Source: Cepaea nemoralis
Lineage: Eukaryota > Mollusca > Gastropoda > Stylommatophora > Helicidae
Direction: 5' to 3'
DNA length: 64,000 nucleotides
Assembly (NCBI GenBank): GCA_014155875.1
Contig: JACEFZ010005548.1
Coordinates: 317,501-381,500 of the forward strand
Below are positions 1 to 11,773 of the stretch, piece after piece. The notes below the pieces were generated by a model that was given only the letters and a program-made list of their open reading frames with translations, was not told the origin of the DNA and searched no databases. Within the stretch, counting starts at the first letter, position 1, and each line of letters opens with the position of its first letter. The translations under genes and the position numbers were made by a program.

Positions 1-1275
1 TATATATGTCAGCTCTGTGTCAGTGAGTACTCATGTCAGCTCTGTGTCAGTGAGTGAGAACACAAGTCAGCTCTGTGTGTCAATGAGTGAGTACACATGT
101 CAGCTCTGTGGGAGGTTGCGTGGTCTCGAGGTATGGTGTCCGCCTCAAGTGCTGGAGGTCCCGGGTTCAAGCCCCGGTGAGGACAGGGATTTTTTTCACG
201 TGGACTTTTAGTAATAAAATTGCCCCTGGTCTCTGGGTAGTGAGATCGGATGCCCGTGTGTATTGTTGCGCACATAAAAAAATCCCTTGGTAGTTAGAAA
301 TCAAACAAGAATAGCCTAACGGCGCTGCCCGGGCAAAATTTTGAGTTAAAAATCTACCCAAAGTATTTCATGATCCTCACCGCTGCTACGGAGTTCATGT
401 ACTGAGCTGAGTTTCTCCAGACTCAGATTTGAGTTAGGAGGGGAACGGAGCACTTATAAGTTACACCCGTGTCCCGTGATGTTGATCCATCGACTAAACT
501 AAGTCAGCTCTGTGTCAGTGAGTACACATGTCAGCTCTGTGTCAGTGAGCACACATGTCAGCTCTGTGTCAGCGAGTACACATGTCAGCTCTGTGTCAAT
601 GAGTGAGTAAACATATCAGCTCTGTGTCAGTGAGTACACATGTCAGCTCTGTGTCAGTGAGTACACATGTCAGCTCTGTGTCAGTGAGTACACATGTCAG
701 CTCTGTGTCAGTGAGTGAGTACACTTGTCAGCTCTGTGTCAGTGAGTGAGTACACATGTCAGCTCTGTGTCAGTGAGTACACATGTTAGCTCTGTGTCAG
801 TGAGCACACATGTCAGCTCTGTGTCAGTGAGTACACACATCAGCTCTGTGTCAGTGAGCACACATGTCAGCGTTGTGTCAATGAGTGAGTAAACATATCA
901 GCTCTGTGTCAGTGAGTACACATATCAGCTTTGTGTCAGTGAGCACACATGTCAGCTCTGTGTCAGTGAGTACACATGTCAGCTCTGTGTTAGTGAGAAC
1001 ACATGTCAGCTCTGTGTCAGTGAGTACACATGTCAGCTCTGTGTCAGTGAGTACACATGTCAGCTCTGTGTCAGCGAGTACACATGTCAGGTTTGTGTCA
1101 ATGTGAGTAAACATATCAGCTCTGTGTCAGTGAGTACACATATCAGCTTTGTGTCAGTGAGTACACATATCAGCTCTGTGTTAGTGAGAACACATGTCAG
1201 CTCTGTGTCAGTGGAGTACACATGTCAGCTCTGTGTCGTGAGAACACATGTCAGCTCTTGTGTCAGTGAGTGAGT
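1..1275. repeat. 27-bp minisatellite, block 1
   Basis: Head-to-tail units built on GTCAGCTCTGTGTCAGTGAG followed by TACACAT, 27 bp, with variants carrying an extra GTGA or AATGAGTGA. A SINE interrupts it at 111-502. Because 27 is divisible by three, all frames stay open and produce spurious ORFs on both strands. It lies in intron 1 of the hexosaminidase gene. Confidence 0.95.
111..502 (+). mobile_element. SINE-1, copy a (tRNA-derived)
   Basis: An insertion inside the 27-bp array, flanked by GTCAGCTCTGTG at 99-110 and 503-514. This is a 12-bp target-site duplication, although the repeated background weakens that argument. The head is tRNA-like: A-box-like TGGTCTCGAGG near 120 and B box GGTTCAAGCCC near 164. 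The body continues about 300 bp and ends in a short ACTAA-type tail. The last 70 bp resemble the 3' end of the RNase H LINE (17893-18000). A second copy is at 14460-14866. Confidence 0.85.
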
Positions 1276-1399
1276 ACCAACGCTATCATTGTTTCAGAAA
1301 CCCTGTTATGTCAGCACAGAAAACCACGAACACATCCAGCCACCATTGGTGTCAATCCGTCTGTAGACATCACCAGACTGCACAATTTTAGTATCATCA
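1276..1399. repeat. Duplicated spacer, copy 1
   Basis: Unique sequence from CCAACGCTATCATTG to TTCATCTATGCC, repeated almost exactly at 2602-2735. Copy 1 differs mainly by single-base insertions in short homopolymers. It joins the 27-bp and 26-bp arrays in both blocks. Confidence 0.85.
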
Positions 1400-1715
1400 T
1401 TCATCTATGCCAACATTTCCCCTGTACTGCTGGAGTATTCCAACATGTCCCCTGCTGGAGTACAGCCAACAGTCCCCTGTCCTTTGCTGGAGTACTGCCA
1501 CACAGGTTCCCTGCGGAGTAACTGCCAAACATGTCCCTCTGGAGTACTGCCAACATGTCACCCTGCTGGAGTACTGCCAACATGTCCCTCTGTCCTTTGC
1601 TGTAGTACTGCCAACATGTCCCCCGCTGGAGTACTGCCAATATGTTCCCCCTGAGGAGTATTGCACATGTCCCTGTCCTTTGCTGGAGTACTGCCACATG
1701 TCCCCTGCTGTATAG
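1400..1715. repeat. 26/33-bp minisatellite, block 1 (short, noisy)
   Basis: About ten units of TGGAGTACTGCCAACATGTC followed by CCCTGC, with frequent single-base indels. It is the degenerate equivalent of the large array at 2738-5690. Confidence 0.9.
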
Positions 1716-2601
1716 TGACTAACATATCAGCTTTGTGTCAGTAGTACACATGTCCCGCTCTGTGTCAGTAGTACACATGTCAGCTCTGGTAATAGTGGTA
1801 AACATATCCCCTCTATGTCAGTGAGTACACACATAGCTTTGTGTCAGTGAGTACACATTCCAGCTCTGTGTCAGTGAGTACACATGTCAGCTTTGTGTCA
1901 ATGAGTGAGTACACATATCAGCTCTATGTCAGTGAGTACACATGTCAGCTCTGTGTCAGCGAGTACACATGTCAGCTTTGTGTCAATGAGTGAGTACACA
2001 TATCAGCTCTATGTCAGTGAGTACACATATCAGCTCTATGTCAGTGAGTACACATATCAGCTCTGTGTCAGTGAGTACACATATCAGCTCTATGTCAGTG
2101 AGTACACATATCAGCTTTGTGTCAGTGAGTACACATGTCAGCTCTGTGTCAGTGAGTACACATATCAGCTCTGTGTTAGTGAGAACACATGTCAGCTCTG
2201 TGTCAGTGAGTACACATGTCAGCTTTGTGTCAATGAGTGAGTACACATATCAGCTCTATGTCAGTGAGTACACATGTCAGCTCTGTGTCAGCGAGTACAC
2301 ATGTCAGCTTTGTGTCAATGAGTGAGTACACATATCAGCTCTATGTCAGTGAGTACACATATCAGCTCTATGTCAGTGAGTACACATATCAGCTCTGTGT
2401 CAGTGAGTACACATATCAGCTCTATGTCAGTGAGTACACATATCAGCTTTGTGTCAGTGAGTACACATGTCAGCTCTGTGTCAGTGAGTACACATATCAC
2501 TCTGTGTTAGTGAGAACACATGTCAGCTCTGTGTCAGTGAGTACACATGTCAGCTCTGTGTCAGTGAGTACACATGTCAGCTTTGTGTCAGTGAGTGAGT
2601 A
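1716..2601. repeat. 27-bp minisatellite, block 2
   Basis: Same unit family as block 1. It contains an internal higher-order duplication: the stretch starting near 1905 recurs near 2237, offset 332 bp. Confidence 0.93.
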
Positions 2602-2737
2602 CCAACGCTATCATTGTTTCAGAACCCTGTATGTCAGCACAGAATAACTTCACGAACACATCCAGCCACCATTGTGTCAATCGTCTGTAGACATCACCAG
2701 ACTGCACAATTTTATGTATCATTCATTCATCTATGCC
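2602..2737. repeat. Duplicated spacer, copy 2
   Basis: Counterpart of 1276-1399 with cleaner sequence. It contains the same landmarks (TATCATTGTTTCAGAA, CATCCAGCCACCATTG, GACATCACCAGACTGC). Confidence 0.85.
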
Positions 2738-5690
2738 AACATTTCCCCTGTCACCTGCTGGAGTACTGCCAACATGTCCCCTGCTGGAGTACTGCCAACA
2801 TGTCCCCTGTCCTTTGCTGGAGTACTGCCAACATGTCCCCTGCTGGAGTACTGCCAACATGTCCCCTGCTGGAGTACTGCCAACATGTCCCCTGCTGGAG
2901 TACTGCCAACATGTCCCCTGTCCTTTGCTGGAGTACTGCCAACATGTCCCCTGCTGGAGTACTGCCAACATGTCCCCTGCTGGAGTATTGCCAACATGTC
3001 CCCTGCTGGAGTACTGCCAACATGTCCCCTGTCCTTTGCTGGAGTACTGCCAACATGTCCCCTGCTGGAGTACTGCCAACATGTCCCCTGCTGGAGTACT
3101 GCCAACGTGTCCCCTGCTGGAGTATTGCCAACATGTCCCCTGCTGGAGTATTGCCAACATGTCCCCTGCTGGAGTATTGCCAACATGTCCCCTGCTGGAG
3201 TACTGCCAACATGTCCCCTGCTGGAGTACTGCCAACATGTCCCCTGCTGGAGTATTGCCAACATGTCCCCTGCTGGAGTACTGCCAACATGTCCCCTGCT
3301 GGAGTATTGCCAACATGTCCCCTGCTGGAGTATTGCCAACATGTCCCCTGCTGGAGTACTGCCAACATGTCCCCTGCTGGAGTACTGCCAACATGTCCCC
3401 TGCTGGAGTACTGCCAACATGTCCCCTGTCACCTGCTGGAGTACTGCCAACATTTCCCCTGTCCTATGTTGGAGTACTGCCAATATGTCCCCTGTCCTAT
3501 GCTGGAGTACTGCCAATATGTCCCCTGTCCTATGCTGGATTACTGCCAATATGTTCCCTGTCCTATGCTGGAGTACTGCCAACATTTCCCCTGTCCTATG
3601 CTGGAGTACTGCCAATATGTCCCCTGTCACCTGCTGGAGTACTGCCAACATGTCCCCTGTCCTATGCTGGAGTACTGCCAACATTTCCCCTGTCCTATGT
3701 TGGAGTACTGCCAATATGTCCCCTGTCCTATGCTGGAGTACTGCCAACATTTCCCCTGTCCTATGCTGGAGTACTGCCAACATTTCCCCTGTCCTATGCT
3801 GGAGTACTGCCAACATTTCCCCTGTCCTATGCTGGAGTACTGCCAACATGTCCCCTGTCCTATGCTGGACTACTGCTAACATTCCCCTGTCCTATGCTGG
3901 ACTACTGCCAACATGTCCCCTGTCCTATGCTGGAGTACTGCCAACATTTCCCCTGTCCTATGCTGGACTACTGCTAACATGTCCCCTGTCCTATGCTGGA
4001 CTACTGCCAACATGTCCCCTGTCCTATGCTGGACTACTGCCAACATGTCCCCTGTCCTATGCTGGAGTACTGCCAACATTTCCCCTGTCCTATGCTGGAC
4101 TACTGCTAACATGTCCCCTGTCCTATGCTGGACTACTGCCAACATGTCCCCTGTCCTATGCTGGAGTACTGCCAACATTTCCCCTGTCACCTGCTGGACT
4201 ACTGCCAACATTTCCCCTGCTGGAGTACTGCCAACATGTCCCCTGCTGGAGTACTGCCAACATGTCCCCTGCTGGAGTACTGCCAACATGTCCCCTGCTG
4301 GAGTACTGCCAACATTTCCCCTGTCCTATGCTGGAGTACTGCCAATATGTCCCCTGTCCTATGCTGGAGTACTGCCAATATGTCCCCTGTCCTATGCTGG
4401 AGTACTGCCAACATTTCCCCTGTCCTATGCTGGAGTACTGCCAACATTTCCCCTGTCCTATGCTGGAGTACTGCCAACATTTCCCCTGTCCTATGCTGGA
4501 GTACTGCCAATATGTCCCCTGTCCTATGCTGGAGTACTGCCAATATGTCCCCTGTCCTATGCTGGAGTACTGCCAACATTTCCCCTGTCCTATGCTGGAG
4601 TACTGCCAACATTTCCCCTGTCCTATGCTGGAGTACTGCCAACATGTCCCCTGTCCTATGCTGGAGTACTGCCAACATTTCCCCTGTCACCTGCTGGACT
4701 ACTGCCAACATTTCCCCTGCTGGAGTACTGCCAACATGTCCCCTGCTGGAGTACTGCCAACATGTCCCCTGCTGGAGTACTGCCAACATTTCCCCTGTCA
4801 TATGCTGGAGTACTGCCAATATGTCCCCTGTCCTATGCTGGAGTACTGCCAATATGTCCCCTGTCCTATGCTGGAGTACTGCCAACATTTCCCCTGTCCT
4901 ATGCTGGAGTACTGCCAACATTTCCCCTGTCCTATGCTGGAGTACTGCCAACATTTCCCCTGTCCTATGCTGGAGTACTGCCAATATGTCTCCTGTCCTA
5001 TGCTGGAGTACTGCCAATATGTCCCCTGTCCTATGCTGGAGTACTGCCAATATGTCCCCTGTCCTATGCTGGAGTACTGCCAACATTTCCCCTGTCCTAT
5101 GCTGGAGTACTGCCAACATGTCCCCTGTCCTATGCTGGAGTACTGCCAATATGTCCCCTGTCCTATGCTGGAGTACTGCCAACATTTCCCCTGTCCTATG
5201 CTGGAGTACTGCCAACATGTCCCCTGTCCTATGCTGGACTACTGCTAACATGTCCCCTGTCCTATGCTGGACTACTGCCAACATGTCCCCTGTCCTATGC
5301 TGGAGTACTGCCAATATGTCCCCTGTCCTATGCTGGAGTACTGCCAACATTTCCCCTGTCCTATGCTGGAGTACTGCCAACATGTCCCCTGTCCTATGCT
5401 GGAGTACTGCCAACATGTCCCCTGTCCTATGCTGGACTACTGCTAACATGTCCCCTGTCCTATGCTGGACTACTGCCAACATGTCCCCTGTCCTATGCTG
5501 GAGTACTGCCAACATTTCCCCTGTCACCTGCTGGAGTACTGCCAACATGTCCCCTGCTGGAGTACTGCCAACATGTCCCCTGCTGGAGTACTGCCAACAT
5601 GTCCCCTGCTGGAGTACTGCCAACATTTCCCCTGTCACCTGCTGGACTACTGCCAACATTTCCCCTGTTCCCTGCCTTAGTGCTGCCCAC
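2738..5690. repeat. 26/33-bp minisatellite, block 2
   Basis: About 95-100 units. The 26-bp type is TGCTGGAGTACTGCCAACAT plus GTCCCC. The 33-bp type adds TGTCCTA or TGTCCTT. The first 700 bp are mostly 26-bp units and the rest mostly 33-bp units. Blocks of units recur as higher-order repeats (for example around 4200-4320, 4690-4800 and 5520-5650). The ORFs of 400-858 codons here are products of the repeat. The array decays into TGCCATGACTTACC, directly against the hexosaminidase exon 1 donor. Confidence 0.95.
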
Positions 5691-5748
5691 ACTTCCCATG
5701 CTGAGTTACCATCAATACTTATCCTGCTGAGCTACTGCCATGACTTAC

Positions 5749-6029
5749 CGTGGCCTCTGCTGGTATCCACCAAACGTCAGCTGGTAGTATCTGGAGTAGG
5801 CAGCATTCAGAATGTCACATCCGGGTCCACGGCTCTGAAACTGGAAATTCTCCACGTCCAGCTCAAGAACAGTGGTAGTCGGCTGGTAGAGTCTGGGCAG
5901 TGGCCATGGCTGCCCTCTGGTTTGTGAGGTGGGGTAAGAGGATATTATTTCACGAGCACCTGCTTCTGTCAGGTGTAACAGTGTGATTGTCACGTAAGTG
6001 AAGATGAGTTTACCAAGCAGTGAGGCCAT
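5749..6029 (-). CDS. Beta-hexosaminidase (HEXA/HEXB family), exon 1
   Basis: Lysosomal beta-N-acetylhexosaminidases (GH20) remove terminal GlcNAc/GalNAc from gangliosides and glycans. The exon holds 93 codons plus two bases, from the ATG at 6029 to a perfect GTAAGT donor at 5748-5743. Residues 1 to about 25 (MASLLGKLIF..LLHLTEAGA) form a hydrophobic signal peptide. Then come QPWPLP, VENFQF, PGCDILNAAYSRYYQLTFGG, matching the start of the GH20 N-terminal domain (WPLP, NFQF, C..L..AF.RY...FG). The catalytic domain is not in the window, so the next exon must lie left of position 1. The in-frame upstream Met adds a non-hydrophobic stretch, so the internal Met is preferred. The HEXA versus HEXB assignment is not possible from this exon. 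Confidence 0.85.
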
Positions 6030-6149
6030 TTCACCTGAATCAAAAATAATGGAATAATAAGACCCTATGAAATGGCTTGTCATAAGTTGCCAACTAGAAA
6101 AGGTCTGTGATTATTTTATTTTAAATAAACATTTTTTATTTTTGTACCC
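6030..6149. promoter_or_regulatory. Upstream flank of hexosaminidase exon 1
   Basis: About 120 bp between the start codon and SINE-2. The 5' UTR or promoter must lie here or further right. No TATA box or defined motif was recognised. Confidence 0.3.
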
Positions 6150-6432
6150 ACTTGCTTTGAACTCAAGCACAGTCCATACACACAACTTCTGGTAGTCCTG
6201 GATTAAATTTTGTGTGTGGATTAGCTTTCCTTATTAACAGTGTCCTTTGCCATCAGATGAACCCACCCTGACTTCAGAGGTACTTGTAATTTATGTCCCA
6301 AAGTCAAGGACGACAGGTGAACATTTTAGTCCAACTGTCTGGTGTAGGGTTTGAACCCCTTACCTCAGCATCAGGACACCGGATGTTTAAGAACATAAAT
6401 TCTTATCCATTCGATCGTGCTGACCTAACTAC
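6150..6432 (-). mobile_element. SINE-2, copy a (tRNA-derived, minus)
   Basis: Read on the minus strand it starts GTCAGCACGATCGAATGG, has a B box GGTTCAAACCC near 6350, and ends in an A-rich tail near 6150. The 3' half is repeated at 7700-7850 and a middle piece at 9320-9385. Confidence 0.7.
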
Positions 6433-6479
6433 ATTATGAATATAAGGCAGTGACACATTCATTAAATAAAGTTGTGTTT

Positions 6480-7705
6480 CTGTTCAGCTTTTCTCTTCTA
6501 CTGTGGTGTTCAAGTACCCAACAGGATTGTTTCATATATATAGACAGATTATATTTTGTGCTGTTCAGCTTTTCTCTTCTACTGTGGTGTTCAAGTACCC
6601 AACAGGATTGTTTCATATATATAGACAGATTATATTTTGTGCTGTTCAGCTTTTCTCTTCTACTGTGGTGTTCAAGTACCCAACAGGATTGTTTCATATA
6701 TATAGACAGATTATATTTTGTGCTGTTCAGCTTTTCTCTTCTACTGTGGTGTTCAAGTACCCAACAGGATTGTTTCATATATATAGACAGATTATATTTT
6801 GTGCTGTTCAGCTTTTCTCTTCTACTGTGGTGTTCAAGTACCCAACAGGATTGTTTCATATATATAGACAGATTATATTTTGTGCTGTTCAGCTTTTCTC
6901 TTCTACTGTGGTGTTCAAGTACCCAACAGGATTGTTTCATATATATAGACAGATTATATTTTGTGCTGTTCAGCTTTTCTCTTCTACTGTGGTGTTCAAG
7001 TACCCAACAGGATTGTTTCATATATATAGACAGATTATATTTTGTGCTGTTCAGCTTTTCTCTTCTACTGTGGTGTTAAAGTACCCAACAGGATTGTTTC
7101 ATATATATAGACAGATTATATTTTGTGCTGTTCAGCTTTTCTCTTCTACTGTGGTGTTCAAGTACCCAACAGGATTGTTTCATATATATAGACAGATTAT
7201 ATTTTGTGCTGTTCAGCTTTTCTCTTCTACTGTGGTGTTCAAGTACCCAACAGGATTGTTTCATATATATAGACAGATTATATTTTGTGCTGTTCAGCTT
7301 TTCTCTTCTACTGTGGTGTTCAAGTACCCAACAGGATTGTTTCATATATATAGACAGATTATATTTTGTGCTGTTCAGCTTTTCTCTTCTACTGTGGTGT
7401 TAAAGTACACAACAGGATTGTTTCATATATATAGACAGATTATATTTTGTGCTGTTCAGCTTTTCTCTTCTACTGTGGTGTTCAAGTACCCAACAGGATT
7501 GTTTCATATATATAGACAGATTATATTTTGTGCTGTTCAGCTTTTCTCTTCTACTGTGGTGTTAAAGTACACAACAGGATTGTTTCATATATATAGACAG
7601 ATTATATTTTGTGCTGTTCAGCTTTTCTCTTCTACTGTGGTGTTCAAGTACCCAACAGGATTGTTTCATATATATGTGTATATATGTGTGTATATATGTG
7701 TATAA
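6480..7705. repeat. 81-bp tandem array, 15 copies
   Basis: Fifteen nearly identical 81-bp units (starts from 6482 to 7616, exactly 14 x 81 apart) with core GTTCAGCTTTTCTCTTCTAC. It ends in a TATATGTG microsatellite. Only a few positions vary (TTCAAGTACCC versus TTAAAGTACAC). The 81-bp period keeps frames open, giving a spurious 400-codon ORF. Confidence 0.96.
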
Positions 7706-7850
7706 AATTGTGTGCACGCTCACTTTGAGCTGAAGTGAAGTCCATACATATGCTACAAATTCTAGTGCACTGGAATGATATTTGCATGTGAATTAGCTTT
7801 CCCAATTGTCAGTGTCCCTCGCCATCAGGCGAACCTACTCCAACTAGACA
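7700..7850 (-). mobile_element. SINE-2, copy b (3' part)
   Basis: Shares GTCCATACA, GAATTAGCTTTCC, CAGTGTCC..GCCATCAG and GCGAACCTAC with SINE-2 copy a at 6150-6270. The tRNA-like head is missing. Confidence 0.6.
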
Positions 7851-7939
7851 GAAAGACAACAAGGCAGACAGTGAACATCCCAACAAACGGTCAGGTTAGC
7901 AATAAGACAGACGGAAAGACAGACAATTAAAGAGATTAA

Positions 7940-8085
7940 AAGGTGTGTGGGTGGCTGAGGGATGTGTGGGTGGCTGCGGGGTGTGAGGGTGGATGGGTGA
8001 TGTGTGGGTGGCTGAGGGATGTGTGGGTGGATGGGTGATGTGTGGGTGGCTGCGGGGTGTGTGGGTGGATGGGTGATGTGTCTCA
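7940..8085. repeat. GTGGGTGG-rich minisatellite
   Basis: Short units such as GGGATGTGTGGGTGGCTG and GGGTGATGTGTGGGTGG, about 16-20 bp. A LINE 3' fragment starts immediately after it. Confidence 0.8.
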
Positions 8086-8086
8086 C

Positions 8087-9070
8087 AACATTGCAATATG
8101 CACTGTTTATCTCAGAGTAGCTGCAGACACAGACCACCCACTGCATGAGGCGCTGGATGCAGTTAAGGGTCAGCGACCGATAAGAGGGAAATCATGGATG
8201 GCTCAGGCGGAGGATATGATCAGACAGGTGTGCCCCTTGAAGAACATTAGGCATGGAGAGGAGTGGGTCCGAGTGTCAGCGAAGCAGTCAGACTTGTGCA
8301 GAGTTATAATCACATTAAGCCGGGAGTGCAGGGAATGGCCAGCAGGGGCCACGGAAGTGGTAATCCAGCAACTAATTCAGGACAATACTCACTCGGGTGA
8401 TGTGATTATCTACACAGATAGTTCGGTGTCAGAGGTGAGAGAAGTGGCTGGGGGTTCATAGCCAAAGCTAATGGTCGATGTTTGGGGCAGGAGAGCCTGG
8501 CATATGATACCACAACATCCAGCTTAAGAATGGAGGTGGAGGCAGTCATTGCGGCTCTCCGCTGCATGGAGAATACGACACACACACACATCGTGATTGT
8601 AACTGACTCAGAAAGCATGCTCACGAGGGTGAGGATGGGCAGGCTTCATGAGGAGTGGCTTGCTTCACTTCGGAGGTCACGGGTGACAAGCATCGCCTGA
8701 ATCTTTTCTCTGGGACATGCCGGTGTGCTGGGAAATGAACAGGCTGGACAGATTGGCTGGCTCTGCAGAACTTGGTGGAGTATTGATACATGACAATTTA
8801 AACATGGTTGCGGCCTTGTGCGAGCACGTGCACACCTCGGAGGAGCAAATGGATTACCATGGTCTGGCAAGAAAGAGACAGCGAGGAGTGACGAGGGGAT
8901 CTGGCCGACGCTCAACGCACAGAGGAAAGGTGAGATGGACTTATAATCAGATTGCTACTGGTACTATTAGTGTTGGAACTCTTCACTGGTTGCTGAGGAT
9001 GGGGACAGAGTGCTTATGAGAATGCCCCGAATGCTGTGATGTCGATTCCTAGATCAATCAATCAATCTAT
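8087..9070 (+). mobile_element. LINE-A, copy a: 5'-truncated LINE with RNase H domain
   Basis: The translated pieces cover the post-RT linker (LRVAADTDHPLHEALDAVKG), an RNase H domain (YTDSSV with the first Asp, MEVEAV with Glu, TDSESM with the second Asp, GHAGVLGNEQAG for the His/Asn motif), and the LINE C-terminus ending ECPECCDVDS. The final RNase H Asp is lost. Frameshifts occur near 8460 and 8700, so it is dead. It ends in a TCAA/ATCA-type simple tail at 9053-9075. Copies on the minus strand are at 17893-19208 and 49805-52040. The RNase H points to the I superfamily (Nimb-like by my recollection); the clade is not certain. Confidence 0.85.
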
Positions 9071-9315
9071 CAATCATGTTTACAACGTTTATTTGATAAT
9101 GTTTTGTTTTCCCCTTGTGAATGTACCATGCGTAATATGCATTGTTTATGCTTACAAAATCAATTTGACAATTTTTTTTTCCCCTATGTAAATGTAACAT
9201 GCACATTTGATGAATGAAGATGAGTGATCGAAAGGGCCGAATGTAAGATGGGCCTGCGTGCCCAATTTGTTACCCTTTTAAAATAATGTTTGTTCGTTCG
9301 TTCATTGTTCGTTCG
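9071..9315 (+). other. LINE-like 3' UTR with TTCG tail (unassigned)
   Basis: AT-rich sequence with two diverged copies of an about 90-bp segment (around 9090 and 9165) and a GTTC/GTTCG microsatellite at 9290-9320. This resembles a retroposon 3' UTR and tail. No coding sequence is visible. Confidence 0.35.
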
Positions 9316-9319
9316 TTCG

Positions 9320-9385
9320 TGGTATGTTTAATTTATGTCCCCAAGTCAAGGACGAGAAGTCAACAATGTAGTCCATCTGACCTAC
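9320..9385 (-). mobile_element. SINE-2, copy c (internal fragment)
   Basis: Matches the middle of SINE-2 copy a: AATTTATGTCCC.AAGTCAAG followed by GACGA and AGTCCA.CTG. Confidence 0.5.
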
Positions 9386-9439
9386 GAGCTCAATGGACCT
9401 AGGTGCCTCAATGAGGCAGCAATGCCCGGGCACATACCA

Positions 9440-11578
9440 ATCACTGCCAGGGGATTATACAGCTGCCAGATGACACATACCACTACCAGGTGACACACAT
9501 CACTGCCAGGGGGAACATACCACTGCCAGGGGGAACATACCACTGCCAGGTGACACACATCACTGCCAGGTGACACATACTACTGCCAGGGGGCACATAC
9601 CAATGTCAGGAGACACATACCACTGCCAGGGGAGACACACCACTGCCAGGGGACACAAACCACTGCCAGGTGACACAAACCACTGCCAGGGGACAAACAC
9701 CACTACCAGGGAGCACATACCACTGCCAGGTGACACACACCACTGTCAGGGGACAAACACCACTGCCAGGGGATACACACCACTGCCAGGGAGCACATAC
9801 CACTGCCAGGGGACACATACCACTGCCAGGGGAAACATACCACTGCCAGGGGCACATACCACTCACTGCCAGGGGCACATACCACTACCAGGGGGCACAT
9901 ACCACTGCCAGGGAGCACATACCACTGCCAGGGGACACGCACCACAGCCAGGTGACACACACCACTGCCAGGGGACAAACACCACTGCCAGGGAGCACAT
10001 ACCACTGCCAGGGGACAAACACCACTGCCAAGGAGCACATACCACTGCCAGGGGACACATACCACTGCCAGGGGACACATACCACTGCCAGGGGAAACAT
10101 ACCACTGCCATGGGGCACATACCACTCACTGCCAGGGGGCACATACCACTGCCAGGGGGCACATACCACTGCCAGGGTGAACATACCACTGCCAGAGTGA
10201 ACATACCACTGCCAGGAGACACATACCACCACCAGGAGACACATACCACCACCAGGAGACACATACCATCACCAGGAGACACATACCACCACCAGGAGAC
10301 ACATACCACTGCCAGGGGACACATACCACCACCAGGAGACACATACCACCACCAGGAGACACATACCACTGCCAGGGTGAACATACCACTGCCAGAGTGA
10401 ACATACCACTGCCAGGAGACACATACCACCACCAGGAGACACATACCACCACCAGGAGACACATACCACCACCAGGAGACACATACCACCACCAGGAGAC
10501 ACATACCACCACCAGGAGACACATACCACTGCCAGGGGACACATACCACCACCAGGAGACACATACCACCACCAGGAGACACATACCACTGCCAGGGTGA
10601 ACATACCACTGTCAGGAGGAACATACCACTGCCAGGGGGAACATACCACTGCCAGGTAGCACATACCTCTACCAGGTGGCACATACAACTGCCAGGAAAC
10701 ACATACCACTGCCAGGGGGAACATACCACTACCAGGAAACACATACCACTGCCAGGGGGAACATACCACTTCAAGGAGACATATACCACTGCCAGGGGAC
10801 ACAAACCACAGCCAGGGGACACATACCACTGCCAGGTAGCACATACCACTGCCAGAGGGAACATACCACTGCCAGGGGGAACATACCACTGCCATGGGGA
10901 ACATACCATTGCCAGGAGACACATATTACTGCCAGGGGGAACGTACCACTGGCAGGGGCACATACCACTCACTGTCAGAGAACACATAACACTGCCAGGG
11001 GACACATAACACTGCCAGGGGACACATACCACTGCCAGGAACACATACCACTGCCAAAGGACACATACCACTGCCAAAGGACACATACCACTGCCAAAGG
11101 ACACATACCACTGCCAAAGGACACATACCACTGCCAAAGGACACATAGCACTCACTGCCAGGGGACACATACCACTGCCAGGGGACACATACCACTGCCA
11201 AAGGACACATACCACTGCCAAAGGATATACCACTGCCAGGGACACATACCACTGTCAAAGGACACACGCCACTTACTGCCAGGGGACACATACCACTTTT
11301 AAAGGACACACCACTGCCAAGGGACACACACCACTCACTGCCAGGGGACACATACCACTTTTAAAGGACACATACCACTTTTAAAGGACACATACCACTG
11401 CCAGGGAAACATACCACTCACCACTGCCAGGGGACACACACCACTATCAGGGGACACATACCACTGCCAGGGAAACATACCACTCACTGCCAGGGGACAC
11501 ATACCACTGCCAGGGGACACATACCACTGCCAGAGGACACATACCACTGCCAGGGGGCACATACCACTGCCAGGGGGA
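9440..11578. repeat. 20-bp minisatellite, about 105 copies
   Basis: Unit CACTGCCAGGGGACACATAC with a second class CACCACCAGGAGACACATAC concentrated at 10220-10600, and an AAAGG-bearing class at 11050-11230. The mixed 19-24 bp units give long ORFs on both strands that are not genes. A three-unit remnant in inverted orientation lies at 12901-12945. Confidence 0.95.
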
Positions 11579-11773
11579 AGTATGAGTGAAAGTATCTGAT
11601 CAATCTGAAGGCAGCAGTTAAAGTTAGTTGTTAAAGTTATTTGAGTTGCATATTCTTTACAGTAGTTTACATGTACAGGATGTTACAGTCAACCCCAGCA
11701 TTTTTGGCATGTGATTTCTTGGCAAGTTTAGTTCAGTAGCTTTCCATTCCATTGCTTTCTGAAAGAGCAACTC

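Noticed and set aside
2614..5927. ORFs of 400-858 codons on both strands
   Set aside because: They follow the 26/33-bp repeat exactly, exist in several frames at once, and translate to WSTANMSP-type repeats. The length arises from repeat periodicity, not selection.
6434..7705. 400-codon ORF with a repeated hydrophobic segment resembling membrane helices
   Set aside because: Product of the 81-bp repeat (27 codons per unit), open in several frames on both strands, with no host exon signals.
7844..8146. Pro/His/Thr-rich minus-strand ORF
   Set aside because: Translation of the GTGGGTGG minisatellite.
9570..11302. Long Cys/Trp-rich ORFs on the minus strand resembling small cysteine-rich secreted proteins
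   Set aside because: Translation of the 20-bp satellite in shifting frames; no signal peptide or unique sequence.
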